Shown one piece after another: positions 28,732-37,148 of a stretch of DNA of 64,000 nucleotides. Made by a program: the position numbers and the translations under genes. The first letter of the stretch is position 1. Every line of letters starts with the position of its first letter. Source of the stretch: CAVRRZ01 sp963723745 (GTDB lineage: Bacteria; Actinomycetota; Actinomycetes; Mycobacteriales; Geodermatophilaceae); assembly GCA_963723745.1 (NCBI GenBank), contig CAVRRZ010000005.1, positions 62,001 through 126,000 on the forward strand, written 5' to 3'. The notes beneath the pieces are model-generated. The model ran no database searches. It had not been told where the DNA came from and saw only the letters and a program-made list of their open reading frames with translations.

Positions 28732-30148
28732 GTGCTCGAACAGCCCTACGAGTACTCGGCGCGCGAGCTCGTCGAGCCCGACTGGCGGCGGCTGCCCGGC
28801 TTCGCCGACGTCACCGAGCGAGCAGTGGCGCAGCGCCCAGTGGCAGCGCGTCAACTGCGTGAAGAACCTCCGTCAGCTCCGCGGGGTCTACGGCGACCTG
28901 CTCGACGAGTCGCTTCTACGCCGACGTCGAGGCCGACCAGGCCGGCCGCGCCACGATGTCGCTGCTCCTGCCGCCGCAGATGCTCAACACGATGGTGCCC
29001 GGTCGCGGTGCCGACGACCGCCGCGATGCTGGCCGACCCGGTGCGCCGCTACATGCTGCCCGTCGCCTCCGACCGGCTGCCCGGCGCCGCCGCCAGCCAC
29101 CCGTACGCCGCCCGCGACTCGCTGCACGAGCACGAGATGTGGGCGGTCGAGGGGCTGACCCACCGCTACCCCACCAAGGTGCTCGCCGAGCTGCTCTCGA
29201 CCTGCCCGCAGTACTGCGGCCACTGCACCCGCATGGACCTGGTGGGCAACTCGACGCCCGCCGTCCCGAAGCTGAAGTTCGAGCTCAAGCCGGTCGACCG
29301 GCAGGGCCTGATGCTCGACTACCTGCGCGCGCACCCCCGGCGTCCGCGACGTCGTCGTCTCCGGCGGCGACGTGGCCAACCTGCCGTTCAAGAACCTCGA
29401 GGCGTTCGTCGCCGGCCTGCTCGAGATCGAGTCGGTCCGCGACATCCGGCTGGCGACCAAGGCGCTCATGGGCATGCCGCAGCACTGGCTGCAGGACGAC
29501 GTCGTCGAGGGCATGACCCGGCTGGCGACGACCGCCCGGGCCCGCGGGCGTCTCCCTCGCCGTCCACACGCACGTGAACGCCGCCCAGTCGGTGACCCCG
29601 CTGGTGGCCGAGGCCGCGCAGGCGATGCTGGCGGCCGGCGTGCGCGACGTCCGCAACCAGGGCGTGCTGCTGCAAGGGCGTCAACGACTCGGCGGCCCAG
29701 CTGCTCGACCTCTGCTTCGCGCTGCTCGACGGCGCCGGCGATCACGCCCTACTACTTCTACATGTGCGACATGATCCCCAGCGCCGAGCACTGGCGGGTC
29801 TCGCTGGCCCAGGCGCAGACGCTGCAGCACGACATCATGGGCTACCTGCCGGGCTTCGCGACGCCGCGGATCGTCTGCGACGTGCCCTACGTCGGCAAGC
29901 GCTGGGTGCACCAGGTCGCCGAGTACGACCGCGAGCGCGGCATCAGCTACTGGACGAAGAACTACCGCACCGGCATCGAGCGCACCGACGAGGCCGCGCT
30001 GGACCGCCGCTACACCTACTACGACCCGATCGCGACGCTGCCGGCGAGCGGTCAGGCGTGGTGGGCGGAGCGCGAGCACGACCCGGTGGCCGCGGAGCTG
30101 AAGGCCGCGTCGTCCCGGGCGGCGTCGGCCGCCGACCTGCCGAGCTGA
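28732..30148 (+). CDS. kamA: Lysine 2,3-aminomutase, seven frameshifts as read
   Basis: This radical SAM/PLP enzyme of about 469 residues turns L-lysine into L-beta-lysine. The cluster motif is CPQYCGHCTRMDLVG (CxxxCxxC). DVVVSGGDVANLPFKNLEAF, IRLATKALMGMPQHWLQDD and NQGVLLQGVNDSAAQLLDL are family segments, and PYYFYMCDMIPSAEHWRVSL carries the expected C-terminal barrel residues. Seven single-base insertions (near 28819, 28913, 29004, 29336, 29548, 29675 and 29737) break it. Removing exactly seven gives 470 codons including the stop. The start is GTG 28732 after AGGAGG. Confidence 0.92.
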
Positions 30149-30196
30149 CGCCGCGCGTGTCGGCCGCCGGGGGCCGCCGGGGTAGCGCCCTGCGCG

Positions 30197-30737
30197 GTGA
30201 CGGTGCTGCGCACCGGCCGGCTGCGGCTGCGGCCGTGGACGACGGCCCCGGCCGACCTCGCGCGGCTGACCGACCTCTACGGGCGGCCCGAGGTCACCCG
30301 GTGGCTGGGCGGCGCGTCCCTCGGTGCCGCCCGCCGACCTGGTCGCCCGCTGGGCGCAGGTTCACGAGCGCGACGACCGGTTCGGCTGCTGGGCGATCGA
30401 GCGGGCCGACGGGGTGGTGGGGCGCGAGGGACCGGCCGTGGTCGCCGGCACGGTGCTGTTCAAGCCGCTGCCCGACGGTGTGGGCGAGATCGAGGTCGGC
30501 TGGCACCTGCATCCCGACTCGTGGGGGCAGGGCTACGCGACCGAGGCCGCCGCGGCCGTCATCGAGCGCGGCTTCGGCGCCGGCGTGCCCGAGGTGTATG
30601 CCGTCGTCCGGCCCGGCAACGTGGCCTCCACGGCGGTCTGCCGCCGTCTCGGCATGGCGCCGCTGGGCCGGCTGTGCCGCTGGTACGGCGTGGAGCTGGA
30701 CGCCTTCCGGCTCATGGCCCCCGTCGTGGTGGAGTAG
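30197..30737 (+). CDS. GNAT acetyltransferase (RimJ/RimL-like), one frameshift as read
   Basis: This protein of about 179 residues opens TVLRTGRLRLRPWTTAPADL, the usual start of ribosomal-protein-type N-acetyltransferases. It contains IEVGWHLHPDSWGQGYATEA with the acetyl-CoA loop Q-G-Y-A and PEVYAVVRPGNVASTAVCRR. One extra G near 30322 shifts GGASL to VPPADLVARW; corrected, the count is exact. It would acetylate an amino group of a protein or small molecule from acetyl-CoA; the acceptor is unknown. It lies 48 bases after kamA on the same strand but has no evident pathway link. Confidence 0.8.
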
Positions 30738-30766
30738 CACCGACGTCGACGAGGGAACGGGGTCCG

Positions 30767-31681
30767 GTGGCGAGCTGGCAGATGTACGGGATCGGTCTGG
30801 TGCTGCGCGCCACCCGCCGGCGGCCGTGGACGACCGCCCAGCGGGCTCGTCGTCGCATGGCGGCGCCGAAGCGCGAGGCCCGGCCACCTCGTCGGCTGAC
30901 CCGCGCGCACGAGGTGCGGCAGCGGACGGTCGGCGGCTTCCCGTGCTGGACCGTGCGGCCGCGCCGGGCGTCGGGCGTCGTGGCGGTGTACCTGCACGGT
31001 GGCGCGTACGTCTCCGGGATCGCCCCGCAGCACTGGTCGCTGATCGGCCGGCTGGCCGACGCCGGCGTCCACGTGGAGGCGCCGCTGTACCCGCTCGCGC
31101 CGCAGCACACCTATCGGGACGCCTATCCCGTCGTCTCCGAGGTCTACCGGCAGGCCGCCGCCGACGCCCCGCCCGGGGGCCTCGTCCTGGCCGGCGACTC
31201 GGCCGGCGGCGGGTTCGCGCTCGGGCTCGCGCAGGATCTGCTCGGCGGCGACGTCCGTCGTCCCGACCGGCTGGTGCTGCTCTCCCCGTGGCTGGACCTG
31301 ACGCTCGGCCATCCGCGCCTGCCCGAGTTCGAGCGGCGCGACCCCTGGCTCGCCAAGCCGGGTCTGGTCGAGGCCGGCCGCGCCTGGGCCGGCGGCGACG
31401 ACCCCACCCTGCCCCGGCTCAGCCCCGGGAACGGGCCGGTGCAGGGGTTGCCTCCCGTCGCGCTGTTCGTGGGCTCGCGTGAACTGGCCTACCCGGACGC
31501 GGAGTCCTTCGCCCGGGCCGCCGCGGCAGCGGGTGTCGACGTCGACCTCACCGTCGCGGACGGCGCGCTGCACGTGTACCCGCTGCTACCGGCACCCGAG
31601 GGCGCCGAGGGCACCCGCGCGGTGGTCGCCGCGGTCGCCGGCCTGCCGGCGCCCTCTACCGACGCCGTACGGCGCGCCTGA
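30767..31681 (+). CDS. Alpha/beta hydrolase (esterase/lipase, HSL-like)
   Basis: This 304-residue protein carries the oxyanion-hole motif YLHGGAYVSG near residue 80, the nucleophile elbow LAGDSAGGGFALG (GDSAGG) near 145, an acid Asp in YPDAESFARA and a late His in ADGALHVYPLLPAP. This is the hormone-sensitive-lipase group of esterases acting on acyl esters. GTG 30767 is chosen; the same frame runs upstream only as an overlap with the GNAT. Its last 26 bases overlap the convergent acyltransferase gene. Confidence 0.88.
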   Translation: MASWQMYGIGLVLRATRRRPWTTAQRARRRMAAPKREARPPRRLTRAHEVRQRTVGGFPCWTVRPRRASGVVAVYLHGGAYVSGIAPQHWSLIGRLADAGVHVEAPLYPLAPQHTYRDAYPVVSEVYRQAAADAPPGGLVLAGDSAGGGFALGLAQDLLGGDVRRPDRLVLLSPWLDLTLGHPRLPEFERRDPWLAKPGLVEAGRAWAGGDDPTLPRLSPGNGPVQGLPPVALFVGSRELAYPDAESFARAAAAAGVDVDLTVADGALHVYPLLPAPEGAEGTRAVVAAVAGLPAPSTDAVRRA

Positions 31682-32528
31682 CCCGCCCCGCCAGGCGGAG
31701 CGGCAACGGCGTGCGCTTCGGTGCGACGACGGCGCCGCGCGCCCGCTCGGCGTCGGCGACCGCGGCCTCTTCGGGGCTGGGTGCCGTACCGCCGAGGTGG
31801 ACCGGCAGCCACCAGCGGTCGTCGGGACCGGCGGGCTGGTCGGGGTAGCTGCGCTGCGCCTCGTCGAGCAGTGCCTCCATGGCGGCCCTGGTCCGCCGCA
31901 GCAGTGGCTGGGCCTTCTCCCCCGGTTCGGGAACGATCGGCTCGCCGAGGATGACGGTGACGGGCACGCCTCGGCGCCACTGCACCTTGTGTCCCTTGGT
32001 CGCGACCCGGTGCCCGCCCCACACGGCGGCCGGGATGATCGGCACACCGGCGTCCAGTGCCATGCGGGCGGCACCGGCCTTGAGCTCCTTGACGGTGAAG
32101 CTGCGGCTGATGGTCGCCTCGGGGAAGACGCCCACCACCTCGCCGTCCTTGAGCGCACGGACGGCGGACTCGAACGCCGCCGCGCCGGCCTTGCGGTCGA
32201 CCGGGATGTGCTGCATCGAGCGCATGAAGGGGCCGGCGAACCAGTGCCCGAAGACGGCGGCCTTGGCCATGAACCGGACGAGGCGGTGCCGCGGCAGCGC
32301 GCCGAGGCCCAGGAACGTGAAGTCGAAGAAGCTCACGTGGTTGCTGCAGATGATCGCGCCGCCGGTGGCCGGCACGTGCTCGGAGCCACGGACGTCGAAC
32401 CGGAAGCCGAACAGCCGGAAGACGACGAGGCAGACCCGGATGATGAACCGGTAAGGCCGATCGCGACGGTCCGGTGCCGTTCCGAACAGGTTCGGCCGGA
32501 CGACGTCCCGCCAGCTGGCCGTGTACAT
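31656..32528 (-). CDS. Lysophospholipid acyltransferase (PlsC family)
   Basis: This 290-residue protein has an N-terminal hydrophobic segment (FIIRVCLVVFRLFGF), the HX4D motif in CSNHVSFFDFTFLG, FPEATISRSFTVKELKAGAA and VPIIPAAVWGGHRV. It should acylate a lysophospholipid at the cytoplasmic membrane. The C-terminal 60 residues are polar and Arg-rich. A TAGATT box read on the minus strand ends 6 nt before ATG 32528, so the message is probably leaderless. Its 3' end overlaps the esterase gene tail by 26 bases. Confidence 0.88.
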   Translation of the reverse strand: MYTASWRDVVRPNLFGTAPDRRDRPYRFIIRVCLVVFRLFGFRFDVRGSEHVPATGGAIICSNHVSFFDFTFLGLGALPRHRLVRFMAKAAVFGHWFAGPFMRSMQHIPVDRKAGAAAFESAVRALKDGEVVGVFPEATISRSFTVKELKAGAARMALDAGVPIIPAAVWGGHRVATKGHKVQWRRGVPVTVILGEPIVPEPGEKAQPLLRRTRAAMEALLDEAQRSYPDQPAGPDDRWWLPVHLGGTAPSPEEAAVADAERARGAVVAPKRTPLPLRLAGRVRRAVRRR

Positions 32529-32793
32529 GGCCGGAATCTAACGGGTGGCCGACGACGGCGCCCGTGCGGCCTGCCCGCCTCCGGCGGGATCGACGACAGG
32601 AACGTGGACGACCGTTATCGCCAACGTTGATCGAACGACATTTTGCTGCCGGCTGCGGCCGTCACCACAGCCACCGAACCGGCATCTCCGGCGGCGCAAT
32701 TGCCGCGCCCGGAGGGCGCCGCTGTGCCCGTCTTCCGGTTGCCACCGGAAATGCGAATGGCATTGCTGTTCGGGATAACGGTAATGTGCCGCC

Positions 32794-33639
32794 ATGGTGG
32801 CGGTGTGGCAGCAGCCATTGCCCGAGATGCCCGCGCTCGCTCCGCAGCGGGCGTGGCGCCGTCTGCGACCTCCACCCGGTTACGCGGACCAGTGGCGGCG
32901 CATGGTCGAGGCGGCCCTCGAACTCGGCCTCGGGCCCGACGACGTCGCCGACGGGGCCCTGGACACGATCGCCGCGGCGCGCGGGTGGAAGCCCGCGACC
33001 GTGGCGCTGTACAGCAAGGTCGCACGCTACGGCGGGCTGACCGTCGCGCACGCGCCGACACCCGAGCCCCGGCCGGAATCGCTGGACCTCCGTCCGCTGA
33101 CCCGGGTGCGCAGCGAGGACCCGGAGCACCTGCGAACGGTGGCTTGGTGCGCGCTGGCGCTGGGCTGGCCGGGCCAGGTGGGCGCGTTCCGGTCGCTGCG
33201 CCGGGACCAGGTGCGGCCGACCGCGCGCCGGCTGGTGCTGCACGTCGACGACGGCGAGTGGCCCGTGCCCGGCGGGCTGACCGCCTGGCACGCGTGGGAG
33301 ACGGTGCGCAACCGGTTTCCGGCGCTGGCGGCCAGCCCCTGGGTCCTGCCGGCGCTGCGGCGTGGACCCGGGTTCGAGTCGCGGATCGGCGGCCGGTTGT
33401 CCAGCCAGGCGCTGCAGGTCACGTTCGCCAAGCACGCCGTCCGGACGGCGGCGCACCTGCGGGCCACGGCGCCGCCGTCCCGCCGCGACGAGGCGGAGGC
33501 ACTGGCGGCGGAGTACGCGGTGCTCTCCTACGACTCGTTCCGCCGGCTGGCCCTGGCCGCGGGCGCACCGCCGGTCGCGGCTCGCGGTGCCGTGCGCGCC
33601 GGCCGGGTGGTCGCCCGGTCGCTGCGCCGTACCGGCTGA
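32794..33639 (+). CDS. Protein of unknown function, faintly tyrosine-recombinase-like
   Basis: I do not recognise a family for this 281-residue protein. The first 85 residues are helical and include PDDVADGALDTIAAARGW and KPATVALYSKVARYGGL. The rest (ALGWPGQVGAFRSLRRDQVR, VLHVDDGEWPVPG, LSSQALQVTFAKHAVRTAA, LSYDSFRRLALAAG) follows the order of strands and helices in tyrosine recombinase cores, but the catalytic Arg-His-x-x-Arg set and Tyr are not clear. It may be an inactive relative. ATG 32794 is 6 nt after a TAATGT box. The upstream 265 bases are less GC-rich than average and hold no gene. Confidence 0.6.
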   Translation: MVAVWQQPLPEMPALAPQRAWRRLRPPPGYADQWRRMVEAALELGLGPDDVADGALDTIAAARGWKPATVALYSKVARYGGLTVAHAPTPEPRPESLDLRPLTRVRSEDPEHLRTVAWCALALGWPGQVGAFRSLRRDQVRPTARRLVLHVDDGEWPVPGGLTAWHAWETVRNRFPALAASPWVLPALRRGPGFESRIGGRLSSQALQVTFAKHAVRTAAHLRATAPPSRRDEAEALAAEYAVLSYDSFRRLALAAGAPPVAARGAVRAGRVVARSLRRTG

Positions 33640-33643
33640 GCGG

Positions 33644-34093
33644 TCAGCGGTAGCGGATGTCGGCCATGTTCTCGCGGGCCGCGGCGGCGACGTCGGCGTG
33701 CTCCGCGAGTTCTGCGTCGCGGGTGCCGGGCTCGAGCAGTCCGGGGCCGCCGCGCAGCCCGTCGCCGGGGCGGTGCGGCGCGAGGTTGAGGTGCAGGTGC
33801 GGCACCCGATCGCCGAACACGTAGACGTAGGCCAGTTCGGCCGCCGCGGCATCCTTCAGGGCGCTCGTGGCGCGCGCGAGCACGGGTCCGAGCGTGGCGG
33901 CCTCCGGCCCGTCGAGGTCGGTGATGTACGGGATGTGCCGCTTGGGTTCGAGGTGGGCGAAGCCCGGAATGGCGCCCTGCAGGACGGCGGAGAGCCGCCA
34001 CAGCTCGTCCTCCCAGATGCGGGTGCGCTGGAACTGGGCGTCGGCGACCTCGGGACGGCAGAGCAGGCAGTCGTCGGGCGGACCTTGCGACAC
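33644..34093 (-). CDS. HIT-family protein with altered histidine triad
   Basis: This 149-residue protein has the N-terminal zinc-type CLLCRPEVADAQFQRTRIWE. The late motif VPHLHLNLAPH occupies the His-x-His-x-His position, but the third position is Asn, so it differs from hydrolysing HIT enzymes. The middle GFAHLEPKRHIPYITDLDG is typical of the family. Members bind or hydrolyse nucleoside phosphates. GTG 34093 is chosen to keep the Cys pair. It lies 50 bases from the radical SAM gene on the same strand. Confidence 0.78.
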   Translation of the reverse strand: MSQGPPDDCLLCRPEVADAQFQRTRIWEDELWRLSAVLQGAIPGFAHLEPKRHIPYITDLDGPEAATLGPVLARATSALKDAAAAELAYVYVFGDRVPHLHLNLAPHRPGDGLRGGPGLLEPGTRDAELAEHADVAAAARENMADIRYR

Positions 34094-34143
34094 GGCGGTC
34101 AGCGTGCCAGGGGCGGCAGCCTGGCGGGAGGCGCGCGGTGACG

Positions 34144-35745
34144 TCAGAGGAGTGCCAGTTGCTCCGGTGCGTCGTCCGACGGTGCCGGTGAGGGCTGTCC
34201 CCGGTTCTCCTTCGGCCGGACGCCGGGCATGCCGCCAGTGGGCAGGCTCCCGGCGGGGAACCCGACTTCCCCGTCGCCGGGGACCCCGGTGGCGACGGCG
34301 TCGTCCGCCTGGCGGGCCGCGCCGCCCGACTGCCGGTCGAGGCCGTGCCTGGCCAGGAGCGGTGCGACCCGGCGGGACAGCCAGGTGCGGTACTCGGCGG
34401 GGACGTAGGCCCGCCGGGCGTAGAGCTTCTCGTAGCGCGGCACGAGGTCGGGGTGCGCGCGGGCCAGCCAGGCCATGAACCACTCGCGCGCGCCCGGACG
34501 CAGGTGCAGCGGGATGACGGTGACGCCGGTGGCGCCGGCCGCCGCGATGGCGCCGATCGCGGCGTCGAGGTGCTCGACGCCGTCGGTCAGGCCGGGCAGG
34601 ACCGGGGCGAGGAACACGCCGCACGGCAGGCCGGCATCGCTGAGGGCCTTGACGAGCTCCAGGCGCGCCCGAGGAGTGGGCACGCCCGGCTCGAGGGCTG
34701 CGTGCAGGTCGTCGTCCCAGATCGCCATCGAGACGCCGAGGCCGACCGGCACGCACTGCGCCGCCTCGACGAGCAGCGGGATGTCGCGGCGCAGCAGCGT
34801 GCCCTTGGTCAGGATGGAGAAGGGCGTGCCCGAGTCGGCCAGCGCCCCGATGACGCCGGGCATGAGCTGGTAGCGGCCCTCGGCGCGCTGGTACGGGTCG
34901 GTGTTCGTGCCCAGCGCGACGTGCTCGCGCGCCCAGGACGGTCGCGCCAGTTCGCGCCGCAGGACGTCGACGAGGTTCGTCTTCACGACGATCTGGCTGT
35001 CGAAGTCGCGGCCCGAATCGAGCTCGAGCCACTCGTGCGTGCGGCGGGCGAAGCAGTTGTGGCTGATCACCCCGTTGGCGATGAAGTCGCCTGTGCCGGT
35101 CGTGATGTCGTACATCGGCATCTCGAGCCCGAGCGCCTCGACGCTCGTCACGCGGAGGTCGGCGCTCACCTTGACGTCCAGAGCGTCGAACGGTTCTCGG
35201 TGGCCGCGCAGCGCCTGTCCGAAGCCGGCCAATTCGTCGAGACCCGCCTCAAGATCTGTCTCGTGGCTCCACCGCACGTGCCTCCACCCCCGACCGGTCA
35301 GGAATCGGTGGTCGCCACTGGCCACGATCCGTGTGCCGTCGACCAGCGTCACCTGATGCGCCGGCTTCACCGTGGACCAATGCGCCAGCACTTCCGTCGT
35401 CACGTAATGCCGGTGCGTGCCACTGCTCTTCGTGCCGACGATCCGGTCACCGACGCGGAGTTCGGCGATCGGTCGTTGCCGCCCGTCAGCCATGAGCACG
35501 AGCGTGTCGCCTGCCAGGCAATAGACGCACGAATGGCTACAGCCCCTGTAAGGATTGATCGTCCAGGGAAACGGCATCGCCGACTCCCCCGGCACCCTGT
35601 TCAGCGCACTCTTCGACCGCACCTCGTGGAAGGTCAGCCCGGGGAACTCCGGCACCTGGACGCTGCGCAACAACCCCCGGATGCCGGGCATGCCGGGCAA
35701 CGTTGAAGGGTCCTCGATGTCGAGCCGCTGTGCGTCCCACCGCAT
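34144..35745 (-). CDS. Rv2578c-family radical SAM protein interrupted by an intein
   Basis: The precursor has 533 residues. The N-terminus MRWDAQRLDIEDPS and TFHEVRSKSALNRVPG match the actinobacterial Rv2578c group. The cluster motif starts NPYRGCSHSCVY (Cys69, Cys73), then an intein of 155 residues intervenes, and the host resumes CFARRTHEWLELDSGRDFDS. Splicing would restore C-x3-C-x2-C with the third Cys provided by the +1 extein residue. The spliced product would have 378 residues. Later landmarks are NTDPYQRAEGRYQLMPGVI and LTKGTLLRRDIPLLVEAA. The reaction of this family is not established. Without splicing the iron-sulfur cluster could not form normally. Confidence 0.93.
   Translation of the reverse strand: MRWDAQRLDIEDPSTLPGMPGIRGLLRSVQVPEFPGLTFHEVRSKSALNRVPGESAMPFPWTINPYRGCSHSCVYCLAGDTLVLMADGRQRPIAELRVGDRIVGTKSSGTHRHYVTTEVLAHWSTVKPAHQVTLVDGTRIVASGDHRFLTGRGWRHVRWSHETDLEAGLDELAGFGQALRGHREPFDALDVKVSADLRVTSVEALGLEMPMYDITTGTGDFIANGVISHNCFARRTHEWLELDSGRDFDSQIVVKTNLVDVLRRELARPSWAREHVALGTNTDPYQRAEGRYQLMPGVIGALADSGTPFSILTKGTLLRRDIPLLVEAAQCVPVGLGVSMAIWDDDLHAALEPGVPTPRARLELVKALSDAGLPCGVFLAPVLPGLTDGVEHLDAAIGAIAAAGATGVTVIPLHLRPGAREWFMAWLARAHPDLVPRYEKLYARRAYVPAEYRTWLSRRVAPLLARHGLDRQSGGAARQADDAVATGVPGDGEVGFPAGSLPTGGMPGVRPKENRGQPSPAPSDDAPEQLALL
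35056..35520 (-). other. Mini-intein in the radical SAM gene
   Basis: The intein comprises residues 76-230 of the precursor. Block A is CLAGDTLVLMADGRQRPIAE, block B-like is RIVASGDHRFLT with its His, and block F/G is YDITTGTGDFIANGVISHN, ending in the His-Asn pair before Cys231. There is no LAGLIDADG or HNH homing endonuclease, so it is a mini-intein. The base composition is slightly lower in G+C than the host gene. NCBI-type annotation recognises intein-containing members of this family, so the site is not new. Confidence 0.93.
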
Positions 35746-35817
35746 GACCTATACGAACACACGTTCGATCAGTTGTCCACCCCCGTCGCCGGCGCGGGAC
35801 ACCCCGCGGCGGGTCAT

Positions 35818-35866
35818 TGTGCGCAGTGGGGCCGTTCTCGACCTACGAACGGCCCCATCGCGCACA
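35818..35866. repeat. Long hairpin between the radical SAM and DHFR-like genes
   Basis: GTGCGCAGTGGGGCCGTTC (35819-35837) pairs with GAACGGCCCCATCGCGCAC (35847-35865), two mismatches, around a 9-base loop. There is no T-tract. It may be a terminator-like element or a copy of an interspersed palindromic repeat. I have seen similar translated shadows in related genomes, but that is memory, not a search. Confidence 0.7.
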
Positions 35867-35978
35867 GTTGCTCGGCCGCCGAAACGTCTCGGAAAACCGA
35901 CGCGTCGACCAGCGGCTCCGAGACTTCCTCCACCTGGGCCCCCGGCCTGGCCACGCATGGCCCGAAGTGCGCTGTTCG

Positions 35979-36542
35979 CTAACGCCTCACGCGGTACCGG
36001 AGGGCGGCGACTCCCGAGCTGAAGGTCCGGGTGTCGAGGAGTTCGAGATCCACCCGACGCTCGCCCTGGGGGAAGTACGGCAAACCGCCACCCACCAGCA
36101 CCGGGAAGATTTTGGGCCGGTACTCGTCGATGAGATCCAGCGCGGCGGCCCCGGCCGCGAGAGTCGCGCCGCCGATCGCGATGTCGCCGTCCCCCGGCTC
36201 GGCACGCCACCGCTCGATCTCCTCCGCGAGCCCGCCGGCAGCCAGGCGGGCGTTACCCGTCACCTCCGAGAGAGTGGTCGAGAACACCACCTTGGGGAGC
36301 GCCTTCCAGATCGCCGCGAACTCGAGCCGCAGGTCGTCGAGCGAAGGGTCCTGGTCGGCGGTCTCCCAGTACAGCATCGACTCGTACAGCCGGCGTCCCA
36401 GGAGGTGGACGCCGAGCTCCCGGACCTGGTCGGTCGCGAAGCGGAAGAGGTCGTCGCCCCCCGGCAGCCAGTCGAAGGTGCCGTCCGGCCCGACGGTGTA
36501 ACCGTCGAGCGAGACTCCCAGGGCATAGGTCACGCTGCGCAC
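35979..36542 (-). CDS. Dihydrofolate reductase-like (RibD C-terminal domain) protein
   Basis: This 187-residue protein starts VRSVTYALGVSLDGYTVGPD, the usual opening of this small reductase-like group. It has LGRRLYESMLYWET, KVVFSTTLSEVTGNARLAAG, GDIAIGGATLAAGAAALDLI with the nucleotide-binding glycines, and a C-terminal PVLVGGGLPYFPQGERRVDL. These proteins share the fold of DHFR and of the RibD reductase domain and probably use NADPH; the substrate is unknown. GTG 36542 is chosen by the conserved N-terminus. It lies 16 bases downstream of ppa. Confidence 0.85.
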   Translation of the reverse strand: MRSVTYALGVSLDGYTVGPDGTFDWLPGGDDLFRFATDQVRELGVHLLGRRLYESMLYWETADQDPSLDDLRLEFAAIWKALPKVVFSTTLSEVTGNARLAAGGLAEEIERWRAEPGDGDIAIGGATLAAGAAALDLIDEYRPKIFPVLVGGGLPYFPQGERRVDLELLDTRTFSSGVAALRYRVRR

Positions 36543-36558
36543 CGGACGTCCTCCTCGC

Positions 36559-37071
36559 TCACACGTCCGTCGTCGCGCCGGTCGGTGCGGGAGGGTCCTC
36601 GTACCGGCGCAGGGCCTCCTCGAGCACCCGGGTGGCCTCCCGCCGTCCCTCCCAGCCACGGGTCTCGCTCGACTTGCCCGGCTCCAGCGCCTCGTAGATG
36701 CCGAAGAAGTGCCAGATCTCGGCGATCTGGTGCATCGGGACGTCCCCCAGGTCCTGGCGGTGCAGGTGCCGGGGGTCGGTGGCCGGCACGCAGAGCAGCT
36801 TGGCGTCCGGTCCCTTCTCGTCGTGCATCCAGAACACGGCGATGACCCGTGCCCGGACCAGGCACCCGGGAAAGGTGGGCTCGTCCAGCAGCAGGAGGGC
36901 ATCGATCGCGTCGCCGTCCTCGGCCAGCGTGTTCGGCACGAACCCGTAGTCGCCGGGGTAGCCGGTGGAGGTGAACAGCATCCGGTCCAGCCGGATGCGG
37001 CCCAGGCGGTGGTCGTACTCGTACTTGTTCCGCGAGCCCTTGGGGATCTCGACGATCACGTCGACCTCCAC
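36559..37071 (-). CDS. ppa: Inorganic pyrophosphatase
   Basis: This 170-residue family I enzyme starts VEVDVIVEIPKGSRNKYEYD, and the metal site is EDGDAIDALLLLDEPTFPG. PMHQIAEIWHFFGIYEALEP and the following Lys match actinobacterial enzymes. It hydrolyses pyrophosphate to phosphate in the cytosol and so drives polymer synthesis. GTG 37071 is chosen because GGAGGG lies 8 nt upstream and the protein then aligns with the M. tuberculosis start; GTG 37077 is too close to that site. The C-terminal PPAPTGATTDV is a short extra tail. Confidence 0.95.
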   Translation of the reverse strand: MEVDVIVEIPKGSRNKYEYDHRLGRIRLDRMLFTSTGYPGDYGFVPNTLAEDGDAIDALLLLDEPTFPGCLVRARVIAVFWMHDEKGPDAKLLCVPATDPRHLHRQDLGDVPMHQIAEIWHFFGIYEALEPGKSSETRGWEGRREATRVLEEALRRYEDPPAPTGATTDV

Positions 37072-37148
37072 GGACACCACCCTCCGTTCCCCGGCCAGGG
37101 AACCCTGGTCCGGGGAACGTCGCACGTCAAGTGCGGCTGCCGCGTGGA

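Noticed and set aside
28732..30148. Programmed frameshifting in kamA
   Set aside because: Seven slips at unrelated sequences in one gene, with neighbours equally affected, do not fit any known programmed mechanism.
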